Shown: in pieces, positions 1 to 6,092 of the stretch | How the letters are laid out: every line of letters starts with the position of its first letter | Position numbering within the stretch: the stretch's first letter is position 1 | DNA from: Nitrososphaerota archaeon | Lineage (GTDB): Archaea; Thermoproteota; Nitrososphaeria; Nitrososphaerales; JAPUIC01 | Reading direction: 5' to 3' | Assembly: GCA_027297425.1 (NCBI GenBank) | Contig: JAPUIC010000070.1 | Location: forward strand, 1-13,491 | Length of the DNA stretch: 13,491 bases | Made by a program: the position numbers and the translations under genes | Notes under the pieces: model-generated | Databases searched by the model: none | What the model was told of the DNA's origin: nothing | Seen by the model: only the letters and a program-made list of their open reading frames with translations

Positions 1-750
1 GAGATAGGTACTACCCTTCAGAGGATATTTGAAAGAAGTGGAGTTTCCGTTCATTGTGATAGTCGAGTAGTAAAGGTAGGTGACGCGTCGGGAAAGAAGA
101 TCGTAGAGATTGCCCAAGAGGGCGCCAGATTGAAATTAGAAGGAGAGGTAGTATTATTGTGCATGGGTAGGAAGCCAAACATCACAAGACTAGGTCTAGA
201 AATAGTAGGATTGAAGACGAATAGAGATAAGATTCAGGTTAACTCTCGGATGGAGACAAATGTACCTTCAATCTACGCAGTTGGTGATTGTGCAAGTACA
301 CACCTACTAGCTTATACAGCCGCGGAGGAAGGGATTGTAGCCGCACAGAATGCTTTAGGGAGTGATTCACAGGTGGATTATTCCGTTTTGCCTCGCTGCA
401 TCTTCTGTAAACCAGAGGTAGGCGCAGTCGGAATAACCGAAGACGAGTTACGGAATACAGGTATAAAATATGTGGTTGGAAAGTTCTCATTCAGGGCTAA
501 CGGAAGGGCGATAAGTGCTGCAAAGAGTGATGGGTTCGTGAAGATTCTTTCAGGAGAAGACGACAAGAAGATATTGGGGGTTCACATCCTGGGTCCATAT
601 GCCACAGAAATTGTTCACCAAGCAACTTTAGCTATGAAATTAGGGGCCACGCTTGATGACCTGGCAGCTCTGCTCTATGGACATCCTACATTCTCAGAGA
701 GTCTCAAGGAGGCTGCATATGCCGGATTAGGGCGACCACTTAATTCATGA
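1..750 (+). CDS. lpd: Dihydrolipoamide dehydrogenase-like FAD/NAD disulfide oxidoreductase, C-terminal part
   Basis: The frame is open from base 1 to the TGA at 748-750, giving 249 residues; the start lies upstream of the window. Visible motifs in order are the end of the NAD domain (CMGRKPN), the second FAD-contact motif (IYAVGDCAS), and the C-terminal dimerisation domain ending in HPTFSESLKEAA. HPTxSE is the catalytic His/Glu motif of lipoamide dehydrogenases, in which the His assists thiol chemistry across the dimer. The enzyme family reoxidises dihydrolipoamide of 2-oxoacid dehydrogenase or glycine-cleavage complexes with NAD+. The N-terminal FAD fold and the CxxxxC redox pair are outside the window, so a related disulfide reductase such as a mercuric reductase homologue is not fully excluded, but the C-terminal motif favours Lpd. 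A T-rich stretch follows the stop codon. Confidence 0.85.
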   Translation, partial: EIGTTLQRIFERSGVSVHCDSRVVKVGDASGKKIVEIAQEGARLKLEGEVVLLCMGRKPNITRLGLEIVGLKTNRDKIQVNSRMETNVPSIYAVGDCASTHLLAYTAAEEGIVAAQNALGSDSQVDYSVLPRCIFCKPEVGAVGITEDELRNTGIKYVVGKFSFRANGRAISAAKSDGFVKILSGEDDKKILGVHILGPYATEIVHQATLAMKLGATLDDLAALLYGHPTFSESLKEAAYAGLGRPLNS

Positions 751-767
751 TTTTGAGTTATTTTTTG
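751..767 (+). terminator. Possible T-tract archaeal terminator after lpd
   Basis: Directly after the lpd stop the sequence holds TTTT (751-754) and then TTTTTT (761-766) without a stem-loop. Archaeal RNA polymerase can terminate at such T tracts. The next gene starts only 6 bp later, so some read-through into DUF371 is likely. Confidence 0.3.
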
Positions 768-772
768 AATAG

Positions 773-1225
773 GTGAGATCACTGAGCTCTAGATCAAATA
801 TACAATGGCATGATGGGATACGGTTTCGAGGCCACAAGTCTATCCTATCACTGCATCCCACGACACTCGAAATTACAAAGGAAGAGGAGTTGACTACTAG
901 AGGTACTTGTATTATAGGGGTCGGGAGCGATAAGGGATGTGCAGACCTCTCTGATAGTTTGAAAAGAGACATTTCAAAGGATGGAAGTCGCCTCATCATT
1001 AATCTCGCGGTCGGGAAGAATGAATTTAATATCTCTGCCAGGGGTAGTATGCTATTATCATTAAGCCACCCCCAAGATATAGTAATCCGTAAGAGTGACT
1101 TTCACTGTTCACGAACCGTCGCATTAGAATCTAGTGCAGCCGCCATCGATATTCCTCGTAGGATAGTAGAGGAACTCAAGAACCCGAAAACCATTGGGAC
1201 TCTGAGATTTGGAGTCCTGTTATGA
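773..1225 (+). CDS. DUF371 family protein (archaeal, function unknown)
   Basis: A 150-residue protein with a GTG start at 773; no better in-frame start lies upstream. After about 17 variable residues it shows the pattern I associate with archaeal DUF371: RGH...HPTTLEITKEEELTTRG near residues 19-42, then GVGSDKGCADL, an ISARGS motif, and DIVIRKSDFHCSRT followed by a segment rich in small residues. No signal peptide or membrane segment is visible, so it is probably cytosolic. Two conserved-looking positively charged motifs (RGH, RKSDF) could bind a nucleotide or nucleic acid, but that is speculation. It lies 22 bp after lpd on the same strand. Its stop codon directly abuts the stop of the convergent ACT-domain gene with no gap. 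Family assignment is from memory of the motif pattern; function is unknown. Confidence 0.75.
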   Translation: MRSLSSRSNIQWHDGIRFRGHKSILSLHPTTLEITKEEELTTRGTCIIGVGSDKGCADLSDSLKRDISKDGSRLIINLAVGKNEFNISARGSMLLSLSHPQDIVIRKSDFHCSRTVALESSAAAIDIPRRIVEELKNPKTIGTLRFGVLL

Positions 1226-1900
1226 CTAATCTGGGTTAGAGATTCTCGCTTCATTAACGAGGTCAGTGAGTGCACCAAAGGCCCTCGCTATCTCAGTCAT
1301 ATTAACAACAATAATTGTATCAGTATAGCAACTCACAGTATCCTCAATGTTGATCCGTTGTCTCGAGATCCGGTTGTAGAAGGCGATGGCACAACCTGGC
1401 GTAGATATTATCTCAGTCGGACTATGCACTATTATCGCACCAAGGCTCCGCTGCTCTTCTAATATCTCAGAAGTTTGGAATTGCTTAATGATTTTCTCCA
1501 ACATAGATTCATCAAAGATTAGAGTAATTGCGGATGTACTCTCAGATAATTGTAGGAAATCTTCATGACTATCCGATAAGAGACGACGTGCGAGATCTAC
1601 AGTCCTCCTGGTTTTCTCGATCGAAATCTTAACCACATCACTACGAACGTTAATGATGCTTTTCGCGATTATGTTTCTAATCTGACTAGTAGGTTGCATT
1701 AGTCCATGTCCGGCCCTCTTTACTGAAGTTATGATACTGACTGGCAATACCTTTCTTCCAAGTCGCTCTTCGATCTTGGGCTTCAAGATTCGGGCAATTG
1801 AACTGTAATTAGCATACCGGCGCTCTATCGCGTCCTGCATGGCTATGTCTTCCTCAAGCAATTCCCGAGTGTGTTCGGATACAGATTTTGTTTTGACCAA
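1226..1900 (-). CDS. Putative HTH plus ACT-domain regulator, divergent from argG
   Basis: A 224-residue protein starting at TTG (1898-1900). Residues about 20-65 look like a small helical, possibly winged-helix domain (AIERRYANYSSIARILKPKI, then an RAGHG turn). Residues about 90-145 and 155-222 look like ACT-type domains. The second is clearer: a segment GCAIAFYNRISRQRINIEDT followed by SCYTDTIIVV has the helix-strand pattern of ligand-binding ACT domains. ACT domains usually bind amino acids and give allosteric control. The gene is divergent from argG across 85 bp, so a natural inference is an amino-acid-sensing regulator of the arginine/lysine cluster. An inverted repeat TGACC-N6-GGTCA overlaps its own start codon. 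Neither DNA binding nor ligand is shown by sequence alone. No aspartokinase or other catalytic domain is attached. Confidence 0.7.
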   Translation of the reverse strand: MVKTKSVSEHTRELLEEDIAMQDAIERRYANYSSIARILKPKIEERLGRKVLPVSIITSVKRAGHGLMQPTSQIRNIIAKSIINVRSDVVKISIEKTRRTVDLARRLLSDSHEDFLQLSESTSAITLIFDESMLEKIIKQFQTSEILEEQRSLGAIIVHSPTEIISTPGCAIAFYNRISRQRINIEDTVSCYTDTIIVVNMTEIARAFGALTDLVNEARISNPD

Positions 1901-1909
1901 TTTCGGTCA
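1894..1909. promoter_or_regulatory. Inverted repeat TGACC-N6-GGTCA, possible operator
   Basis: Perfect 5-bp arms around a 6-bp spacer, overlapping the start codon of the ACT-domain gene. A further half-site TGACC lies at 1935-1939, just before the shared TATA region. The position suits autoregulation or control of both divergent genes. Short arms make chance occurrence possible. Confidence 0.35.
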
Positions 1910-1942
1910 CTATTAGACCTATGTTAACTCATAATGACCAAA

Positions 1943-1950
1943 ACATATAA
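1943..1950. promoter_or_regulatory. TATA-like box between the divergent ACT gene and argG
   Basis: ACATATAA on the plus strand, preceded by an A/C-rich BRE-like stretch. It would place an argG transcription start near 1973, about 13 nt before the TTG start codon. The complementary strand reads TTATATGT and could serve the ACT-domain gene with a start near 1921. No other good TATA-like box lies in the 85-bp gap. Confidence 0.55.
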
Positions 1951-1985
1951 GAACATTATGGTTCGCTCGCCGTAGTTCTGGTAAA

Positions 1986-3194
1986 TTGAAGAAGATAGTA
2001 TTAGCTTACTCTGGCGGTCTTGATACTAGCGTATGTGTTCCCTGGTTAAAGGAGAATTACGACGCTGAAATTGTTACAATGACAGTTGATATCGGGCAAA
2101 TTGATGACTTGGCCGTTATCCAGAAGAAGGCAGAAGATCTTGGTGTTTTGAACCATTACAGCATAGATGCACGCCAAGAGTTTTGTGAAGGATACATCTT
2201 CCCTTGCATTAGAGCAAATGGACTATATCAGAACAAGTATCCACTTGGGACAGCACTTAGCAGACCTTTGATAGCGACTAAACTCGTCGACATAGCTAAG
2301 AAAGAGGGAGCAGTTGCCGTAGCTCATGGGAGCACGGGTAAGGGTAATGACCAGGTCAGGTTTGAGGTTACAATAAAGGGATTGGACCCCTCTCTGGAAA
2401 TAATCGCGCCTATCCGCGAATGGAACCTCACTAGAGATCAAGAGTTGGATTACGCTCAAAAGAATAACATCGTACTAGGAAAGTCTTCTGAGTATAGCAT
2501 CGATGAAAATCTTTGGGGGCGATCCATCGAGGGTGGAAAATTGGAGGACCTTATGTATGAACCAAGTGAAGAAGTATTTCAATTGGTCACGCCCCTAACT
2601 AAGACGTCAGATAACGAGGAAGAAATCTCATTGAGTTTTGTCGAGGGGATCCCGAAGAGACTCAACGGAGTTGAAATGGGGCCCGTCGACTTGATCCTTG
2701 AGATGAATCGGAAACTTGGAGCTCATGGAATAGGGATCATAGACCATATTGAAGATAGATTAGTTGGTATCAAGTCTCGGGAAGTATATGAATGTCCTGC
2801 AGCCATCGGCATCATTGAAGCTCATAAAGAGTTAGAGAAATTAGTTCTAACCCGACGCGAACTATCGTTTAAACAAAGGATCGAAGAGGAGTGGGCCTGG
2901 CTTGTTTACTCAGGGTTATGGCTCGAACCCCTTAGATACGACCTGGAAGCTTTTATTGCCCTAACCCAAAAGAAGGTCGACGGTGAAGTCAAGATGAAGC
3001 TATACAAGGGGAACTTGAGAGTTTCTGGACGGAGTTCCCCTAGTTCGCTCTACGATTATGCAATGGCTACCTATGAAGCGTCATCTACATTTGACCAGAC
3101 GTCGTCAAGTGGTTTTGTTGAGTTATGGGGTCTCGGAAGTAGAACAGCATTTCGTGCTTTACAAAGAGGTGAAGGAGAAAAAAATGAAAAGTAA
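1986..3194 (+). CDS. argG: Argininosuccinate synthase
   Basis: A 402-residue cytosolic ligase that joins citrulline and aspartate using ATP, the penultimate step of arginine synthesis. The TTG start gives MKKIVLAYSGGLDTS, the expected N-terminal PP-loop ATP-binding motif (SGGLDTS, residues 9-15), which fixes the start. Further family motifs are VAHGSTGKGNDQVRFE (ATP/citrulline site), APIREW, and the SIDENLWGRSIEGG segment. Length matches the family norm (about 400). No Shine-Dalgarno is seen, consistent with a very short leader from the TATA-like box at 1943-1950. The final 11 nt overlap the start of lysW, and its last codons carry the lysW ribosome-binding site, so the two are translationally coupled. 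It heads the arginine half of the cluster; argF and argH are not in the window. Confidence 0.97.
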   Translation: MKKIVLAYSGGLDTSVCVPWLKENYDAEIVTMTVDIGQIDDLAVIQKKAEDLGVLNHYSIDARQEFCEGYIFPCIRANGLYQNKYPLGTALSRPLIATKLVDIAKKEGAVAVAHGSTGKGNDQVRFEVTIKGLDPSLEIIAPIREWNLTRDQELDYAQKNNIVLGKSSEYSIDENLWGRSIEGGKLEDLMYEPSEEVFQLVTPLTKTSDNEEEISLSFVEGIPKRLNGVEMGPVDLILEMNRKLGAHGIGIIDHIEDRLVGIKSREVYECPAAIGIIEAHKELEKLVLTRRELSFKQRIEEEWAWLVYSGLWLEPLRYDLEAFIALTQKKVDGEVKMKLYKGNLRVSGRSSPSSLYDYAMATYEASSTFDQTSSSGFVELWGLGSRTAFRALQRGEGEKNEK

Positions 3195-3357
3195 TTGTAT
3201 CGAATGCGATGGCGGGATAGAAGTGTCTGATGATGTGCTCAAAGGAGAGATAGTCACCTGTTCAGAGTGTGGCCAAGATCTAGAGATTTCATCACTTAAC
3301 GGTGGATCAATCACGTTTGTTAAAGCAGAGGTAGAAGGGGAGGACTGGGGAGAGTAG
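3184..3357 (+). CDS. lysW: Amino-group carrier protein LysW, copy 1 (arginine-side)
   Basis: A 57-residue acidic carrier protein. The ATG at 3184 is chosen because it gives the compact LysW fold; upstream in-frame sequence is argG read out of frame. It has two zinc-knuckle pairs, Cys5-x2-Cys8 and Cys26-x2-Cys29, and the signature C-terminus EDWGE. In the LysW pathway the gamma-carboxyl of the last Glu is linked to the amino group of glutamate or alpha-aminoadipate, protecting it and presenting it electrostatically to later enzymes. GGTGA at 3168-3172 and GGAG at 3173-3176 lie upstream as ribosome-binding sites inside argG. It overlaps argG by 11 nt and sits directly before argX, so it is likely the glutamate carrier for ornithine/arginine. 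A second copy lies at 9013-9180. Confidence 0.96.
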   Translation: MKSNCIECDGGIEVSDDVLKGEIVTCSECGQDLEISSLNGGSITFVKAEVEGEDWGE

Positions 3358-3366
3358 CTTCTGAGT

Positions 3367-4218
3367 ATTGAGATCACTTTCCTATTTGACAGGCTAAGGT
3401 GGGAAGAGAAAGAGCTAAAGAAGAGAGCTGATGCTCTCGGAATCAAATCAAACCTTCTAGACGTGAGGGGGCTAATCCTTGCTTCTAACAATATACCGGA
3501 TCCCGAAAACTTCGGGAAAGTATTGGTTCAGAGATGTGTGAGCTATCAGAGAGGATTTCATACCACAGCATTCTTAGAACAAGCAGGTAAAACGGTAATC
3601 AATACTAAGGATGTGGCTCAAATCTGTGGAAATAAGGCGATTACTACCACTACTCTCGAGAAGAGTGGAATTCCAGTCCCTAGGACCGCAATCTGCTTCA
3701 GTATAGATACTGCACTTGAGGCAATCAAAAATATGGGATATCCGGTAGTTGTAAAACCTGTATTGGGAAGCTGGGGGAGAGGGATTATCCCGATAAAAGA
3801 CATAGACACAGCTAGGGGCATATTGGAAATCAATGAAGGGGAGCATGGAACCAACCAAGTTTACTACGTACAAGAGATGGTGGATAGACCTCCGAGGGAC
3901 ATCAGGAGTATCGTAGTTGGAGATGAAGTAGTAACGAGTGTATATAGATACTCAGCACCTGGAGAGTGGAGAACAAATGTGGCTAAGGGTGGGAGGACCG
4001 AACCATACAAGATAGGGTCAGCAGAAGAAGATCTATTCCTGAGAGCTGCAAAGGCAGTCGGCGGGGGGATTTTAGGTATAGATGCTATGGAATCACCAGA
4101 TGGTTTGCTCATACACGAGGTTAACAGCACTGTTGAATTTAGAGGAGCATCATCCGCAACATCTATAGATATTGCATCAGCAATCATACGATATAGTCAC
4201 AGTCTATCAAAAAGGTAA
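3367..4218 (+). CDS. argX: Glutamate--LysW ligase ArgX (ATP-grasp), non-canonical start
   Basis: ATP-grasp ligase that attaches glutamate to the C-terminal Glu of LysW, opening the arginine branch. Motifs: VQRCVSYQRG, GYPVVVKPVLGSWGRG (ATP-grasp lid), YYVQEMVDRPPRDIR, VAKGGRTEP and the metal-binding end HEVNSTVEFRG. The sibling ligase at 9186-10034 and Thermus LysX have EFKN at the last site; EFRG plus proximity to argG supports ArgX rather than LysX. Start: no ATG, GTG or TTG is in frame between the lysW stop and GTG at 3463, yet the frame encodes the conserved LysX N-terminus (FDRLRWEEKEL). ATT at 3367 aligns exactly with the start of the sibling and gives 283 residues against its 282; CTG at 3361 is the alternative. 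A start at 3463 would remove about 32 conserved residues. It is in the same frame as lysW, separated by TAG. Confidence 0.9.
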   Translation: MEITFLFDRLRWEEKELKKRADALGIKSNLLDVRGLILASNNIPDPENFGKVLVQRCVSYQRGFHTTAFLEQAGKTVINTKDVAQICGNKAITTTTLEKSGIPVPRTAICFSIDTALEAIKNMGYPVVVKPVLGSWGRGIIPIKDIDTARGILEINEGEHGTNQVYYVQEMVDRPPRDIRSIVVGDEVVTSVYRYSAPGEWRTNVAKGGRTEPYKIGSAEEDLFLRAAKAVGGGILGIDAMESPDGLLIHEVNSTVEFRGASSATSIDIASAIIRYSHSLSKR

Positions 4219-4224
4219 TTTCAA

Positions 4225-5277
4225 GTGAAAGTAGGAGTGATTGGAGGTACAGGTTTCGTAGGAGGAGAGTTATTGAGGCTGTTACTGCAGCATCCTAAAA
4301 TCGAAGTAGTTTTTGCAACCTCGCGTCAACATTCCGGTGAGCCCATCCAACGAACTCATCCAAATCTGAGGGGGTTTACTGATCTTCAATTTACTGAACA
4401 AAACCCTGCAAATGTTGGTAAGGTGTGCGATCTAGTCTTTACGGCTGTTCCTCATGGAACAGCTGTAGAACTCGTCACAGATTTGGTAAAAACAGGAGTG
4501 CGAATAATCGACATGAGTGCTGATTTCAGGCTTCAGAATCCTCAGGATTATTCCAAGTGGTATGGGTATGAGCACGATCGCCCAGATCTTATTAGTAAAT
4601 TCACATATGGTGTGCCTGAGCTGCATCGATCAGAGATCAAGTCCTCCAACTATGTTTCGTGTCCAGGTTGTATGGCTGTAACTTCAATTCTAGCTTTAGC
4701 ACCCATAATCAGATCCGGATTAATAGATCTAGAAAGAATTGTAGTGGATGCCAAGATAGGCTCTTCAGGGGCAGGGGTAGAACCATCAGCTGCAAATCAC
4801 CACGCCGAGCGTTATGGCGTCGTTCGTCCCTACAAGCCCGTTGGACACAGGCACACGGCCGAGATAGAACAAGAATTGGCCAAAATTTCTGGGAAGAACG
4901 TGAAAGTAGCCATGTCGGCACATGGTGTCAATATGGTAAGAGGTATTTTGGTTACATGTCATACTTTCCTGAAACGTGAAATCGTGATCTCAGATATCTG
5001 GAAATCGTATAGGGCGTCATATCAAGATGAACCTTTTGTGCGATTAGTCAGAGACAAGAGAGGCTTGTACAGGTTTCCAGATCCAAAGATCCTAGTTGGG
5101 TCCAATTTCTGTGATATAGGTTTCGACCACGATACTCATACAAATAGGCTAGTGATTCTCGCGGCTATAGACAATCTAATGAAGGGGGCTGCAGGCAGTG
5201 CCATTCAATGTATGAATTTGATGTTTGGTTTTCCAGAAACTGAGGCCTTGATGACCGCGGGTATTCATCCAGTGTAA
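4225..5277 (+). CDS. argC: [LysW]-glutamyl/aminoadipyl phosphate reductase (LysY/ArgC)
   Basis: A 350-residue NADPH-dependent semialdehyde dehydrogenase of the ArgC/LysY family. It reduces the LysW-bound acyl phosphate to the semialdehyde. The GTG start gives MKVGVIGGTGFVGGELLRLL, the Rossmann NADP-binding motif GxTGxxG. The catalytic Cys is expected at residue 149 in SCPGCMAV. SSGAGVEP, YKPVGHRHTAEIEQ and a C-terminal LMKGAAGSAIQ segment are also typical. It lies 6 bp after argX and 5 bp before argB, inside one operon. As the only copy in the window, it most likely serves both the lysine and arginine branches, as reported for LysY in Sulfolobus. Cytosolic; length normal. Ribosome-binding signal is weak, consistent with coupled translation. 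Confidence 0.95.
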   Translation: MKVGVIGGTGFVGGELLRLLLQHPKIEVVFATSRQHSGEPIQRTHPNLRGFTDLQFTEQNPANVGKVCDLVFTAVPHGTAVELVTDLVKTGVRIIDMSADFRLQNPQDYSKWYGYEHDRPDLISKFTYGVPELHRSEIKSSNYVSCPGCMAVTSILALAPIIRSGLIDLERIVVDAKIGSSGAGVEPSAANHHAERYGVVRPYKPVGHRHTAEIEQELAKISGKNVKVAMSAHGVNMVRGILVTCHTFLKREIVISDIWKSYRASYQDEPFVRLVRDKRGLYRFPDPKILVGSNFCDIGFDHDTHTNRLVILAAIDNLMKGAAGSAIQCMNLMFGFPETEALMTAGIHPV

Positions 5278-5282
5278 ATCAG

Positions 5283-6092
5283 ATGACATACGTAGTGAAA
5301 ATAGGCGGTAGCACACTCAGTGATGGAGTTCATGAAGGCATCATTCGAGATATTCGTACTCTCTCCAGAAAAAAAAAGATAGTAATAGTCCACGGTGGTG
5401 GGAATGAAGTAACCAGGATTGCTGAGAAAATGGGAAAGGAACAGGTCTTTGTTGTATCGCCTGGGGGGATCAGGAGCAGGTATACCGATAAGGATACCGC
5501 AGATATTTTTACTATGGTGATGGCGGGCAAGATCAATAAGGATATTGTTGCTACACTTCAGCGAAATAACATTAATGCGGTGGGGATGTCCGGGATCGAC
5601 GGTGGAATAATTCGGGCTAAGCGGAAGAAGAAGTTGGTGATTATCGACGAGAGGAAGAGAAGAATGATTATTGATGGTGGATATACAGGGAAGATCCAGA
5701 AGATAGATCCGGTGATTATACAATCTCTCTTGGATAGTGGATGTATCCCAGTATTGGCACCAGTCGCCGCAGGGGAAGATTTTGAGTTCCTCAACGTGGA
5801 TGGAGATAGAGCAGCTGCATATGTCGCGGGCTCCCTAAAGGCTACATCCGCAATTTTTGTCACGGATGTAGAGGGTATCAAGATTAACGAGAAAGTTATT
5901 GATAGACTAACTCTTAACGAGGCAAGAACTTTACTCCCCAAGATGGGATATGGCATGGAAAAAAAACTTCTTGCTGCAATAGAAGCTTTAGAAATGGGGG
6001 TTGGAGAGTGCATTATCTCATCCGGCCTTATAGAGAAGCCGCTTGAAGCAGCACTTGAACATAGTACTGGTACAGTGATTACTAATGAATGA
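5283..6092 (+). CDS. lysZ: [LysW]-aminoadipate/[LysW]-glutamate kinase (LysZ/ArgB)
   Basis: A 269-residue amino-acid kinase-fold enzyme that phosphorylates the side-chain carboxylate of the LysW-bound amino acid. Motifs: VVKIGGSTLSDG near the N-terminus (ATP-site Lys), VHGGGNEVTRIAEKMG (glycine-rich loop), SPGGIRSRYTDKDT (substrate-side loop with the RSRYTD pattern typical of LysZ rather than classical N-acetylglutamate kinase), NVDGDRAAAYVAG, FVTDVEGI and MGYGMEKKLLAA near the C-terminus. Start ATG 5283 follows the argC stop by 5 bp. Its 3' end overlaps the start of lysJ by 8 nt. Single copy, so it probably acts on both LysW-Glu and LysW-aminoadipate. Length is typical. No N-terminal helix of the arginine-inhibited hexameric NAGK type is present, so feedback control by arginine on this enzyme is unlikely. 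Confidence 0.95.
   Translation: MTYVVKIGGSTLSDGVHEGIIRDIRTLSRKKKIVIVHGGGNEVTRIAEKMGKEQVFVVSPGGIRSRYTDKDTADIFTMVMAGKINKDIVATLQRNNINAVGMSGIDGGIIRAKRKKKLVIIDERKRRMIIDGGYTGKIQKIDPVIIQSLLDSGCIPVLAPVAAGEDFEFLNVDGDRAAAYVAGSLKATSAIFVTDVEGIKINEKVIDRLTLNEARTLLPKMGYGMEKKLLAAIEALEMGVGECIISSGLIEKPLEAALEHSTGTVITNE

Noticed and set aside
3058..3357. A 99-residue protein ending in the LysW sequence
   Set aside because: The first 42 residues are argG read in another frame; the LysW protein begins at ATG 3184 with its own ribosome-binding site.
3463..4218. Start of argX at GTG 3463
   Set aside because: It would remove roughly 32 residues that align with the conserved N-terminus of LysX, including the RWEEK motif; the upstream frame is open and homologous.
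3184..4218. TAG read as an amino acid (pyrrolysine-like) to make a LysW-ArgX fusion
   Set aside because: The ligase needs the free C-terminal Glu of LysW as substrate, and the second lysW-lysX pair is in different frames. Reinitiation is simpler; mentioned only as an alternative.
4659..4979. Plus-strand frame of 106 codons inside argC
   Set aside because: Arg/Ser-rich translation in an alternative frame of an intact argC; no independent ribosome-binding site.
5265..5723. Minus-strand open frame of 152 codons opposite the start of lysZ
   Set aside because: His/Asn/Tyr-rich composition without domain features; explained as a shadow of lysZ coding bias.
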